Source: JAGPCK01 sp964535575
GTDB lineage: Bacteria; Bacteroidota; Bacteroidia; UKL13-3
Length of the DNA: 64,000 nucleotides
Direction of reading: 5' to 3'
Assembly: GCA_964535575.1 (NCBI GenBank)
Contig: CAZHTC010000003.1
Span: 283,538 to 347,537 of the forward strand
Shown here: positions 51,177 through 59,905 of the stretch, one piece after another
How positions within the stretch are numbered: the stretch's first letter is position 1
How the letters are laid out: each line of letters opens with the position of its first letter
Notes under the pieces: model-generated
What the model was told of the DNA's origin: nothing
The model's database searches: none
What the model saw: the letters and a program-made list of their open reading frames with translations, nothing else
Position numbers and translations under genes: made by a program

Positions 51177-52364
51177 ATGATATCGGGAGATTATAAGATG
51201 ACGGCTCAAACCATGTTTGGTTTGGAAGAAGTACTGGCTACTGAATTGCGAAAACTTGGTGCGCGGGAAGTGGAGCAACATAACCGGGCTGTGAGTTTTG
51301 TCGGAGATATTGGCTTCATGTACAAGGCTAATCTGTGTTTATACACGGCACTTCGTATTTTGGTACCCATAAAAACATTTCATGTACGAAATGAACAGGA
51401 TTTATATGATGAAATAAAAGGTATAAACTGGGAAACATATATGGGGGTTGACGATACACTCGCGGTTAATTGTTCGCTCAATTCAGAGTTGTTTAATCAC
51501 TCACAATTCCTTTCTCAAAAAACCAAAGATGCTATAGTAGACCAGTTCAGAGAAAAGTACAATAAGCGCCCTTCTGTTGATTTGGATCAGCCCACTTTGC
51601 GAATCCATTTGTTTGTATCGCAGGATACATGTATGGTTTCCTTAGATAGTTCAGGGGAATCGTTGCATAAACGCGGATACCGTGATATGACTAATCTGGC
51701 ACCTATAAATGAAGTGCTGGCTGCAGGTATTATAAAGCTTACCGGTTGGGACGGTTACCGTAATTTTGTCGATCCCATGTGCGGATCAGGAACTATTTTG
51801 ATTGAGGCTGCTTTACAGGCCTTAAATATTCCGGCAGGTTACTACCGTAAATCATTTGGGTTTATGCGGTGGAAAAATTTTGATGAAACACTCTGGAATA
51901 AAATACTCGACTCGGCTGTGGCCAAAATAAAAGAAGGAGATCGGGTAAAAATAGTAGGGGGTGAAATTTCGAAAAATGTAGCTCGTAAAGCCATTGTAAA
52001 TATCCATGAAGCCAAAGTGGATGATGTAATCACCATTCGCACTTCTGCCTTTGCCGATTTAGAAGTACCTGAAGGTGGTGGCATTTTGGTGATAAATCCG
52101 CCTTATGGTGAACGCATGGATAAAGACGAGGATATCATGGCATTGTACAAATCCATTGGGGATACGCTTAAAAAGAAATGGGCCGGATATGAAGCATGGA
52201 TTATTACCTCAAATATGGAAGCTGTCAAAGCTATTCGGCTCAATCCTTCCCGCAGAATTAAATTATTTAACGGTGCCCTAGAGTGCCGTTTACTCAAAAT
52301 TGAATTGTACAGCGGAACAAGACGAAAGGATAAGTTGGCTGAAGGGAAAGAGGATAGTTTATAG
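51177..52364 (+). CDS. THUMP-domain RNA (guanine-N2) methyltransferase, RlmL-like
   Basis: 395 residues. N-terminal THUMP domain (about 10-165; ALRILVPIKTFHVRNEQDLY, DQPTLRIHLFVSQDTCMVSLD). C-terminal methyltransferase with VDPMCGSGTILIEAAL and INPPYGERM (the N-P-P-Y motif for N2-guanine methylation). It corresponds to the N-terminal half of E. coli RlmL or to YpsC/TrmN-like enzymes, so the target is uncertain. Start at 51177; an internal ATG at 51198 is an alternative. Confidence 0.92.
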   Translation: MISGDYKMTAQTMFGLEEVLATELRKLGAREVEQHNRAVSFVGDIGFMYKANLCLYTALRILVPIKTFHVRNEQDLYDEIKGINWETYMGVDDTLAVNCSLNSELFNHSQFLSQKTKDAIVDQFREKYNKRPSVDLDQPTLRIHLFVSQDTCMVSLDSSGESLHKRGYRDMTNLAPINEVLAAGIIKLTGWDGYRNFVDPMCGSGTILIEAALQALNIPAGYYRKSFGFMRWKNFDETLWNKILDSAVAKIKEGDRVKIVGGEISKNVARKAIVNIHEAKVDDVITIRTSAFADLEVPEGGGILVINPPYGERMDKDEDIMALYKSIGDTLKKKWAGYEAWIITSNMEAVKAIRLNPSRRIKLFNGALECRLLKIELYSGTRRKDKLAEGKEDSL

Positions 52365-52367
52365 AGG

Positions 52368-52383
52368 ATAGTTCATGGCTAAT
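52368..52383. repeat. Left imperfect inverted repeat of putative GIY-YIG element
   Basis: ATAGTTCATGGCTAAT. Reads as 13 of 16 identical to the reverse complement of 52855-52870. It starts 4 bp after the RlmL-like stop. Confidence 0.35.
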
Positions 52384-52393
52384 AGACTGTAAA

Positions 52394-52498
52394 ATGTCAT
52401 GCTGATGAAGGGAGCATCTTAACGAAGCCAGTAAAAACCAATGTACTTGCAGCAATTGGTATAGTTTCGTAAAGATCCCTCATGCTTCGGGATGACAT
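52394..52498. repeat. 105-bp imperfect palindrome upstream of GIY-YIG gene
   Basis: ATGTCAT (52394-52400) and ATGACAT (52492-52498) are complementary, and the next ~28 bases on each side continue to match with a few gaps and mismatches. At the centre, ACCAAT (52438-52443) pairs with ATTGGT. The whole can fold into one long hairpin. Its outer text resembles REP-like intergenic palindromes seen in many genomes (whose spurious translations read CHPERSEGS, from memory). It ends 17 bp before the GIY-YIG ATG. Confidence 0.7.
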
Positions 52499-52515
52499 GC
52501 TAATTTAATACCTTT

Positions 52516-52833
52516 ATGATTATGAAGATTCCGGGTGGTCATAACTATTACACCTACATACTTACAAATAGTACAAAAAAGGTATTATATACCGGAGTTA
52601 CCAATGATCTGAAAAGAAGATTAAGTGAACATAGCAAAGATGCTGCAAGTGACAAAAGAACTTTTGCCGGAAAATACAATTGTGTTTTTCTTATTTATTG
52701 GGAACGGTTTCAATACATCCAACATGCTATAGCGCGTGAAAAGGAAATTAAAGGATGGAATAGAAAGAAGAAGGAGGATTTAATCGTAAGTTTTAACCCT
52801 TCATGGAGGTTTTTAAATTCAGAAGTGGAATAA
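52516..52833 (+). CDS. Small GIY-YIG nuclease-domain protein (YhbQ-like)
   Basis: 105 residues, a complete stand-alone GIY-YIG domain. The opening strands YYTYIL and LYTGVTNDLKRRLSEH carry the GIY and YIG equivalents and the catalytic Arg. The Glu lies in AIAREKEIKGWNRKKKEDLI, then SFNPSWRFL ends it. The family of short GIY-YIG proteins has unclear biology; some act as structure-dependent endonucleases. It sits directly behind a 105-bp palindrome and inside imperfect 16-bp inverted repeats. There is no host intron or intein. Confidence 0.9.
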   Translation: MIMKIPGGHNYYTYILTNSTKKVLYTGVTNDLKRRLSEHSKDAASDKRTFAGKYNCVFLIYWERFQYIQHAIAREKEIKGWNRKKKEDLIVSFNPSWRFLNSEVE

Positions 52834-52854
52834 GTTTTTTTCGTATGATAAACC

Positions 52855-52870
52855 ATCGGCCATAAACTAT
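52855..52870. repeat. Right imperfect inverted repeat of putative GIY-YIG element
   Basis: ATCGGCCATAAACTAT. Complement matches 13 of 16 bases of 52368-52383. It lies 22 bp after the GIY-YIG stop and 9 bp from the dnaG stop. Confidence 0.35.
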
Positions 52871-52878
52871 TCACAGAT

Positions 52879-54795
52879 TTACTTCACCACCACGGTGCCC
52901 ATTTCATCGCTCAGCCCTTTGCGCATCTCGGTGAGGTATTGATGCACTTGCATGGCCTCATTTATTTGTTCTTCTGTTTCGGCTTGTTTTATTTGCTCCA
53001 GATTTTCATGCAATAAGTCATCAATACGTTTTAGTTTTAAACGCGTAAGCGAAGCATGAAGGTCACGCTTTAAAAATTCTTCACGCTCTCCTTCCAGATG
53101 CGCATAGCGGTCGCCCCATTTTTTGCTTAACTCGTGTCGGCTTAGTAAAATATCGGAGGCAAAACGGCTTATATGTTCGTCCTCATGGGTTATAAACCAT
53201 TGATGATTTATGGGTTGATTTTGGGCAAGAACTTCCTTTACAGCATCCATTATTTTCTGATATAAAACGTTGTCGAAATTCAGTTCATGCGCTTCAAATT
53301 CTTCGAGAATAAATGAGGCTATGTTTTTATCTTCTTCGAGCAACTCAAAGCCATTTTGGATAAGAATACGTATAATATCACGTTCCTGATTCTCTTTACT
53401 CCTTAATTCAACTTCGTTTTCTTCCAGCAGTTCCTCGTAATTAAGGGGTTCTTCCTGCGTGGGTTTAATGAGGTCTTTTTCTTCTTTTCTCCGGTTTCTG
53501 AAAATTTTATTCAGTTCGTTAATTAAAACCTGTTCGTTTATGTCAAGCAGTTTACTACACTCTTTAACAAACACCGAACGTTTTATATTATCGGGAATTT
53601 TGGAAATGCTTTCAACAATATCTCTTATCACTTCGGCTCTTTTCACCGGGTCATTAGCTGCATCGGCCAGCAACAGGTTTGATTTAAAGATGATAAAATC
53701 TCTTTCGTTTGATTTTATGTATTGAGAAAAGGCTTCTCCGCCTTGTGCTTTACAGTAGGAATCCGGGTCTTCTCCTTCCGGAAAGGTAACCACTTTTACG
53801 TTCAGTCCCTGCTCTAAAATCATGTCTACCCCGCGAAGCGAAGCTTTTAATCCGGCCTGATCACCATCATATAAAACCGTTACATTATCCGTAAACCTTT
53901 TAATGAGTTTAATTTGTCCTTCGGTTAGGGATGTGCCCGATGAAGCCACTACGTTTTCAATACCGCCCTGATGCAATGTGATGACATCGGTATATCCTTC
54001 CACCAGATAGCAACGATCCTGTTTGCGTATTTCTTGTTTGGCAAAGTAGTATCCATACAGAATATCGCTTTTGTGATATACTTCCGTTTCGGGCGAGTTC
54101 ACATACTTAGGCGCTTTCGGGTCTTTTTTCATAATGCGCCCGCCAAAGGCCACTATGCGTCCGCTCAGATCATGCACCGGAAAAATCACCCTTCCTCTGA
54201 ACAAATCAAATATTCTCCCTTGTTCGGTAACGGTTATAAGCCCCGCCCGTTTTAAATATTCTTCCTTGTACCCCGATGCAATGGCATGGTCGTAAAAATG
54301 ATTCCACCCTTCTTTGCTGTACCCCAACCCGAATTTGCGAATGGTTTCGTGACGGAAACCGCGCTCTTCAAAGTAGGAGAGTCCTACGGTTTGCCCTTCT
54401 TCATCTTCCCATAACTGTTGCGTGAAATAATCGGAAGCAAACCTGAGGGCAATGAGCACACTTTCCCGTTCGTTTTGCGATTGCAGCGCTTCATCGCTCA
54501 GCTTTATTTCTTCTACTTCAATATTGTATTTATTGGCTAAGTATTTCAGGGCATCAGGATAGCTAAGGCTATCGTGTTCCATAATAAATCGTACACTGTC
54601 GCCTGCTTTTCCACATCCAAAACATTTGTAAATTCCTTTGGCGGGAGAAACCGTGAAGGAGGGTGTTTTTTCATTGTGAAACGGACAAAGCCCGAGTAAA
54701 TTGGCCCCCCGTTTTTTCAGATTTACGTAATCACCCACCACCTCCTCGATGCGAGAAGCATTAATGATTTCTTCAACTTTTGGCTGTGGTATCAT
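52879..54795 (-). CDS. dnaG: DNA primase DnaG
   Basis: 638 residues. CHC2 zinc finger: Cys37, His40, Cys58, Cys61 in GLCPFHNEKTPSF and YKCFGCG. The catalytic TOPRIM region holds YLVEGYTDVITLHQGG and VLYDGDQAGLKA (the metal-binding DGD). The C-terminal part, which binds DnaB, is helical and charged, as expected. DnaG makes RNA primers at the fork. The start ATG 54795 opens MIPQPKVEEIINASRIEEVVG as usual. It converges on the GIY-YIG gene. Confidence 0.97.
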   Translation of the reverse strand: MIPQPKVEEIINASRIEEVVGDYVNLKKRGANLLGLCPFHNEKTPSFTVSPAKGIYKCFGCGKAGDSVRFIMEHDSLSYPDALKYLANKYNIEVEEIKLSDEALQSQNERESVLIALRFASDYFTQQLWEDEEGQTVGLSYFEERGFRHETIRKFGLGYSKEGWNHFYDHAIASGYKEEYLKRAGLITVTEQGRIFDLFRGRVIFPVHDLSGRIVAFGGRIMKKDPKAPKYVNSPETEVYHKSDILYGYYFAKQEIRKQDRCYLVEGYTDVITLHQGGIENVVASSGTSLTEGQIKLIKRFTDNVTVLYDGDQAGLKASLRGVDMILEQGLNVKVVTFPEGEDPDSYCKAQGGEAFSQYIKSNERDFIIFKSNLLLADAANDPVKRAEVIRDIVESISKIPDNIKRSVFVKECSKLLDINEQVLINELNKIFRNRRKEEKDLIKPTQEEPLNYEELLEENEVELRSKENQERDIIRILIQNGFELLEEDKNIASFILEEFEAHELNFDNVLYQKIMDAVKEVLAQNQPINHQWFITHEDEHISRFASDILLSRHELSKKWGDRYAHLEGEREEFLKRDLHASLTRLKLKRIDDLLHENLEQIKQAETEEQINEAMQVHQYLTEMRKGLSDEMGTVVVK

Positions 54796-54886
54796 GGGTT
54801 ATTACAGAAGGTGCAAATTAACGTTTTCAGGTTTACGGTGAAAGGTTACCTTAAAACATTTTGTAACTGAAATTGAAGGGGGTACC

Positions 54887-56161
54887 CTAAAATCGGGGGA
54901 TAAATTCGGTTCCGTTAAATGTATATACAATGCCCCCGATAGTAATGCTGCCTGAAACAGGGATTAAATGAATGTCCGTAATGTCTTCGTAAGTAGTGTG
55001 AATGGAGCCGCGGGTGGCATAAGCCAATGCTAAATACTGGGGATTAACTCCCGCCCGCTGATTTGCAAGAATAATATGTACCGGTTTCCCAATATTGGTG
55101 ATAAAAGCAAAGTCGCGCATATTGGCCAGATTATCGGCAATCAACACAATATCGTTGCACTCGGGACAGTTTTTTATTCCTTCTAAAATGGCCTCTACAT
55201 CATTTTCCGGTGCATCACCGCCATTCCCTTTTTGCATGGCATGGGCTACGCTGCGGGCTATATCGTCTACCTCAGCAGCATCCAGATGGTAAATGCCTCC
55301 GGTAGTAAGTTCCTTTTTTTGACTATTACCCTTTTGATCTCCGTCATTAAAAAATACAAAATGTCTTATTCGTGCTTTTTTAAAATGTTCCTTATGCCAA
55401 ATCATCAACTGCGCGGTTGATTGTGCCATGCTGCCCGTTACATCTACCACCATCAGTATTTTGTTCCATTTGTTTCGGTTCAGTACATTCATTATGGTGG
55501 AATCATGGAGGTTGAAATAGGGTATATGCTTTTTAGAGAAATACACGGCAGTGGCACTATCGGGCACAAATCCCTTCTGTTTGTCCCATTTGGATTTCAT
55601 GAAATACAGAATGGAATCTTCATCTACAATTTTGCTGATACTCTTGCTAAGTGTATCCAGAAAAAATAATTCGGATTCGGTTAATTTTTCGGTTTGCTCC
55701 GGTCGAAGGTAAACTACAAAACCATGAAACATTTTTTTACCTTGAGCAGATGACCGGCAACCGGTTTGCGCTACTAGTCTCCACTCAATAGTGTTGTTCA
55801 GAAAAAGGTATGAGGCAGCTTTTTCAAGAGATAACAAACGCTGGTAATTTAATTGCTGCTGGTTAAATGAATCCGATTCGCGAAAGGTGGTGTAAACGAG
55901 TTCTATTTTCTCAATGATTCTTCCTGAAATCCGATGGCATTGTTCAGGAAACAAAAGGGCAGGAGAGGCAAAATTTGTAGGCAGGTAAACGGTATCATAG
56001 GCAGGTTTTACAAGTATCGTTGAAACATACACCACGGGTTGGTTCAGCACGTATTGTATGCCCGGTTGAGCCGCACTATTATTGGCAAACAGGGCAATTA
56101 TTGCCATTAGAAGCATCATTTTAATTACAACTGCCTGTTTGTTGTACCAAGCCTTAATCAT
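54887..56161 (-). CDS. Secreted VWA-like domain protein
   Basis: 424 residues. An N-terminal signal segment (KMMLLMAIIALFANNSAAQ) follows a short basic start. Residues ~232-385 resemble a von Willebrand factor A fold. ILMVVDVTGSMAQST shows the MIDAS D-x-T-G-S form; HFVFFNDGDQKG follows; EAILEGIKNCPECNDIVLIADN is a second strand-loop segment. Upstream is an unannotated domain. No secretion or transport partner is nearby. An alternative start about 14 codons downstream is possible. Function unknown; VWA proteins commonly bind ligands through metal. Confidence 0.75.
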   Translation of the reverse strand: MIKAWYNKQAVVIKMMLLMAIIALFANNSAAQPGIQYVLNQPVVYVSTILVKPAYDTVYLPTNFASPALLFPEQCHRISGRIIEKIELVYTTFRESDSFNQQQLNYQRLLSLEKAASYLFLNNTIEWRLVAQTGCRSSAQGKKMFHGFVVYLRPEQTEKLTESELFFLDTLSKSISKIVDEDSILYFMKSKWDKQKGFVPDSATAVYFSKKHIPYFNLHDSTIMNVLNRNKWNKILMVVDVTGSMAQSTAQLMIWHKEHFKKARIRHFVFFNDGDQKGNSQKKELTTGGIYHLDAAEVDDIARSVAHAMQKGNGGDAPENDVEAILEGIKNCPECNDIVLIADNLANMRDFAFITNIGKPVHIILANQRAGVNPQYLALAYATRGSIHTTYEDITDIHLIPVSGSITIGGIVYTFNGTEFIPRF

Positions 56162-56236
56162 AAAGGCAAGATACTAAAAAAGCCAAATTAAAGTTAGAAT
56201 GTTGGCACGCATGGAGTACGGAGCAGGTTTTTTGGG

Positions 56237-56244
56237 TAACTTTG
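56237..56244 (+). promoter_or_regulatory. -7 promoter box (TAACTTTG)
   Basis: Perfect TAnnTTTG, 6 nt before the ATG at 56251. No -33 element is obvious. An mRNA from here would begin at or next to the start codon. Confidence 0.5.
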
Positions 56245-56250
56245 TGATAA

Positions 56251-56910
56251 ATGAACTGTAACATCAAAAAGGGAGACTTGTTTTTTTTTACCATTTTTTT
56301 AGTTACAGCCTGCACTTCATCTGTTGAAAGAAGGGAAAATAATTCTTCCCCCTGTCAGGACCCAACCAGTATTTATTGCCTCTTAAATAATTACTATTTG
56401 CCTGAAATACGATACCCCGATACACCTATTTTGTTGTTTGAATATGGCGGTTGGTATGACATGCACAGGGAATTTGAAATAATTGTAAGGCCATTTTTGC
56501 GCGATAGTCTTCAACTGGAGCCGGGCGAGATTGATTTTATGGACTCAAGCCTCAATACACATCCGGTAAATATTCATACCTCCGATGATTTCAGAAAAGC
56601 TTTTTTTGTACATGATACCACCTGGGTATGGACCGTTGAAGCCCTAAAGGGAGCGAGAATAGTTCCGCATCAACTGATTGATTCAGTAAATAAAGTTTTT
56701 ATTGGTAAAGGGTATGCCGCCCGTCAGGAGTTGGCCAGAAACCTGTTTCCGCACGGATATATTGTTTTATCCAAACCTGTAATGAACCGGGAGGGAAGTG
56801 TAATTCATTTTTACGAGCAGTATTACGGACGGTCGGAGAATGATTATGCCCGTTTTTTTCTTTTTTACCGTACAAAAAAATTGGGGTGGCAAATGAAAAT
56901 CCTGTTTTAG
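56251..56910 (+). CDS. Lipoprotein of unknown function
   Basis: 219 residues. Lipoprotein signal MNCNIKKGDLFFFTIFLVTAC (lipobox VTAC, Cys21). The mature part is mixed alpha/beta with no known motif (for example RYPDTPILLFEYGGWYDM and VIHFYEQYYGRSENDYARFFLFY). I do not recognise the family. Its stop overlaps the convergent priA stop by 4 bp. It is a single-gene unit with a close TAnnTTTG box. Confidence 0.65.
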   Translation: MNCNIKKGDLFFFTIFLVTACTSSVERRENNSSPCQDPTSIYCLLNNYYLPEIRYPDTPILLFEYGGWYDMHREFEIIVRPFLRDSLQLEPGEIDFMDSSLNTHPVNIHTSDDFRKAFFVHDTTWVWTVEALKGARIVPHQLIDSVNKVFIGKGYAARQELARNLFPHGYIVLSKPVMNREGSVIHFYEQYYGRSENDYARFFLFYRTKKLGWQMKILF

Positions 56911-59399
56911 TAGGGATCTACATCCGGAATCACATCAATGCTGCGAAATTGTTTATCCGATTGGTGCCACTGTTCTATTACTTCATGAATGAGTTGTTTC
57001 ACTTTAGCCGGAGAGGTATTTTCCTTTTCAAATTTGATAAGAAACTGTTGGAGGTACTTGTTTTTTATTTTGCCTACATAAGGACTTTCAGGACCAATAA
57101 TCCGTTTGCCCATTTGGGCACGCATAAGTTTAGCTAATTCTTCGGCTCCCTGCTTTACCAGTTTTTCCTCTTTATGTTTAAGCGTTAATCTTATTAGCCT
57201 GTAGTAAGGTGGGTAATGAAACTGTTCCCTATCGTGCATTTCCATCGTGTATAACCTGAAGTAGTCATGATTTACCAGCAACTGCAGCACCCGGTGCATG
57301 GGATTGGAAGTTTGAATAATAACTTTGCCCTTTCGGTGTGTGCGTCCTGCTCGTCCTGCTACCTGTTCAATTAACTGAAATGCTTTTTCATTTGCCCTGA
57401 AATCGGGAAAATTCAACAGGCTGTCGGCATTCACAATTCCTACCAGATTTACTTTAGCAAAATCAAGTCCCTTGGAAATCATTTGCGTGCCAATAAGCAC
57501 ATCGGCTTTATGTTGTTCAAAATCGTGAAGAATATCCGTATGGCTGTTTTTGGTTCGGGTTGCATCTAAATCCAGCCGGAGTAACCTGGCTGTAGGAATC
57601 AGCATATTTAATTCGTCCTCCACACGCTCTGTACCAAATCCTACCATACTCATCTGGCTGCTGCCGCATTGTTTGCATTGTACCGGTGGCGCTTCGCTAT
57701 ATCCGCAAAAGTGGCAATGTAACTTATGTGACAGTTTGTGATACGTGAGGTGTATATCGCAGTTAATGCATTTAGGTACCCAGGTGCAAATGGCGCATTC
57801 AAGCATTGGAGCGTAACCCCGTCTGTTTTGAAATAAAATTGCCTGTTCTCCGGTTTGCATGCATTGCTCCAGTTCATTTAACAATAGTTCGCCAAACATG
57901 GCGCGCATTGTTTTCTTTTTTTTATCATGGCTCACATCGGCCAGTACCATTTCGGGCAAGTCGAGTTCGCTGAATCGTTTCATTAATTCTACCAGTCCGT
58001 ATTTACCCGTATTGGCATTAAAGTAGGTTTCGTAAGAAGGGGTGGCAGAGCCCAGCAGTACCGGTGCTTTCCAAATGGATGCCAAATAAATGGCGGTATC
58101 GCGTGCATGGTAACGGGGGGCCGGGTCTTGCTGCTTAAATGAATTTTCGTGTTCTTCATCTACAATTACAAGCCCCAGGTTTTTATAAGGAAGAAACATG
58201 GAGGAACGGGGCCCAAGTACCAACTGAGCTTTCCCGCTTGCAATGCGTTGCCAGTTATCAATCCGCTCGCGGTCACTTAAACGCGAGTGAAAAGTAACAA
58301 TATGGTTGCCGAAATACTTTCGGAGGCGCATAATTACCTGGGAGGTGAGTGCAATTTCGGGGAGCAGATACAATACCTGTTTCCCTTTATTCAACTCTTC
58401 TTCGATAAGTTTTACATACACATGGGTTTTTCCGCTTCCGGTGATACCGTGCAATAAAACTACATTTTTTTCTGCAAAATGATGTTTGGTTTTTATCAGA
58501 GCCGATTCCTGTTCTTCGTTCAGGTCAAACTGAATATTCATTGTTGCCGGAATCAAAAACTCATCTTCTTTCAGGGTATATACTTCAAAAATTTCTTTTT
58601 CGGATAAGGCCCTGAAAATGGCATCTGACGAACGACTTTGTTCCAGTAATTCTTTTTTGGTAATCCGTGTTTTGTTGAAACTCATCTGCACAAAAGCCAT
58701 CACCAGGTCAAGTTGTTTGGGAGCTTTTTTCTCTAGTTTATCAAAGAGTTCTTTCAGCTCTTCTTCCCGGGTGTAGTGTTTCCCCAGTTTAACACAGGCA
58801 ATTGTTTTTGGCTTATAGGTGTTCTTTAGTTCTTCATGAATCAGAATAAGGTTTGCCGCTAATAAATCTTTAAGCAGGTGATGTACCTGTTTTTGCTGGA
58901 CAATTTCTCCAATTTGCGAAATGGTGAGTTCGTTGTTTTTCTCTAAAGCCTCAACAATAAGGTACTGTTTATCGTTTAACGAACCATAATCAATCTCTGT
59001 TTCGCGGTTTAAAAAAACTTTTGATTCGCTTTCTAATTTTAATCCTGCCGGCAAGGCAGCATTCATTACTTCACCCAACGAGCACATATAGTACGATGCC
59101 ATCCATTCCCACAATTGCAGTTGTTTGGCATTTACCACCGGCTGTTCGTCAATGATGGCGTGCAAAAATTTAGCTTCGTATCCTGCAGGTGCTTTACGGT
59201 GTACTGAGTGTACAATAGCCGAATAGAGTTTTTTCTTTCCGAATTGAACGGTTACCCGCACACCTTGCGTTACCTGATCATTTAATTCAAACGGAATGCG
59301 GTAGGTAAATGTTTTAGGCAGCGCAAGCGGAAGAATTACCTCGGCAAAAAGGGTTTCCCGTTCATGGTGATTGTTATCGGTGTTAAGCTCGAGCAACAT
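56907..59399 (-). CDS. priA: Primosomal protein N' (replication restart helicase PriA)
   Basis: 830 residues. An N-terminal DNA-binding region precedes Walker A GITGSGKTHVYV (about 318) and DEEHENSFKQQ (the DEEH box). The zinc-binding insert has eight Cys (CAICTWVPKC, CINCD, CHFCGYSEAPPVQC, CKQCG; about 533-580). Helicase C-terminal motifs GTQMISKGLDF and QVAGRAGR follow. PriA reloads the replisome on stalled forks. Its ATG overlaps the sixA stop by one base (TGATG), so the two are translationally coupled. Confidence 0.96.
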   Translation of the reverse strand: MLLELNTDNNHHERETLFAEVILPLALPKTFTYRIPFELNDQVTQGVRVTVQFGKKKLYSAIVHSVHRKAPAGYEAKFLHAIIDEQPVVNAKQLQLWEWMASYYMCSLGEVMNAALPAGLKLESESKVFLNRETEIDYGSLNDKQYLIVEALEKNNELTISQIGEIVQQKQVHHLLKDLLAANLILIHEELKNTYKPKTIACVKLGKHYTREEELKELFDKLEKKAPKQLDLVMAFVQMSFNKTRITKKELLEQSRSSDAIFRALSEKEIFEVYTLKEDEFLIPATMNIQFDLNEEQESALIKTKHHFAEKNVVLLHGITGSGKTHVYVKLIEEELNKGKQVLYLLPEIALTSQVIMRLRKYFGNHIVTFHSRLSDRERIDNWQRIASGKAQLVLGPRSSMFLPYKNLGLVIVDEEHENSFKQQDPAPRYHARDTAIYLASIWKAPVLLGSATPSYETYFNANTGKYGLVELMKRFSELDLPEMVLADVSHDKKKKTMRAMFGELLLNELEQCMQTGEQAILFQNRRGYAPMLECAICTWVPKCINCDIHLTYHKLSHKLHCHFCGYSEAPPVQCKQCGSSQMSMVGFGTERVEDELNMLIPTARLLRLDLDATRTKNSHTDILHDFEQHKADVLIGTQMISKGLDFAKVNLVGIVNADSLLNFPDFRANEKAFQLIEQVAGRAGRTHRKGKVIIQTSNPMHRVLQLLVNHDYFRLYTMEMHDREQFHYPPYYRLIRLTLKHKEEKLVKQGAEELAKLMRAQMGKRIIGPESPYVGKIKNKYLQQFLIKFEKENTSPAKVKQLIHEVIEQWHQSDKQFRSIDVIPDVDPY

Positions 59400-59905
59400 C
59401 AGTTGATGTCTTGTGGAGTCCGTTTAGGGTAATCAAGTTCTACAACTCGGGCACATGCCATTTTGAGTTGTTTCCAGCTTGCAATATCTAATTCCAGATA
59501 AGCCATTCCGCAAGTGGGGAAGTCCATCATAAATTCTCCGGCCAGGAAGCCAAGAAAATAACTGATACCCGGATTGTGACCAACCAGTACAATGCTGTCG
59601 GCTGTATCGGGTTGCCCGCGCAGTACTTCCTTTAAGTCATCAATGGTTGCTTCGTAAATATCACGATTCAGGTCAATATCATCGGTGGCATAATGGATTT
59701 CCTTTGCGAGCAAGCGGGCGGTTTTAAGTGCGCGTTTGGCAGGGCTGCTCACAATTAAATCAACCGGCCATTTTTTCGAAGCTAACCGTTTACCCATTTC
59801 GGTGGCATTTTGTTTTCCCCGTTCATTAAGCGGACGATCAAAATCTTTCAGTTCGGGATTTGCCCAATCTGATTTTGCATGACGAACCAGTACCAGTTGT
59901 TTCAT
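59399..59905 (-). CDS. sixA: Phosphohistidine phosphatase SixA
   Basis: 168 residues from ATG 59905, beginning MKQLVLVRHAKSDW, the SixA histidine-phosphatase signature (R-H-A-K). The second catalytic part is LVGHNPGISYFL. It removes phosphate from His-containing phosphotransfer proteins. An upstream in-frame ATG at 59995 adds 30 residues that read through the preceding DUF423 gene. The ATG overlaps the DUF423 stop (ATGA), and the stop overlaps the priA start, giving a tight three-gene operon. Confidence 0.94.
   Translation of the reverse strand: MKQLVLVRHAKSDWANPELKDFDRPLNERGKQNATEMGKRLASKKWPVDLIVSSPAKRALKTARLLAKEIHYATDDIDLNRDIYEATIDDLKEVLRGQPDTADSIVLVGHNPGISYFLGFLAGEFMMDFPTCGMAYLELDIASWKQLKMACARVVELDYPKRTPQDIN

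Noticed and set aside
52516..52833. GIY-YIG gene as a homing endonuclease of an intron or intein
   Set aside because: No split host gene is present on either side; the flanking rlmL-like and dnaG genes are intact.
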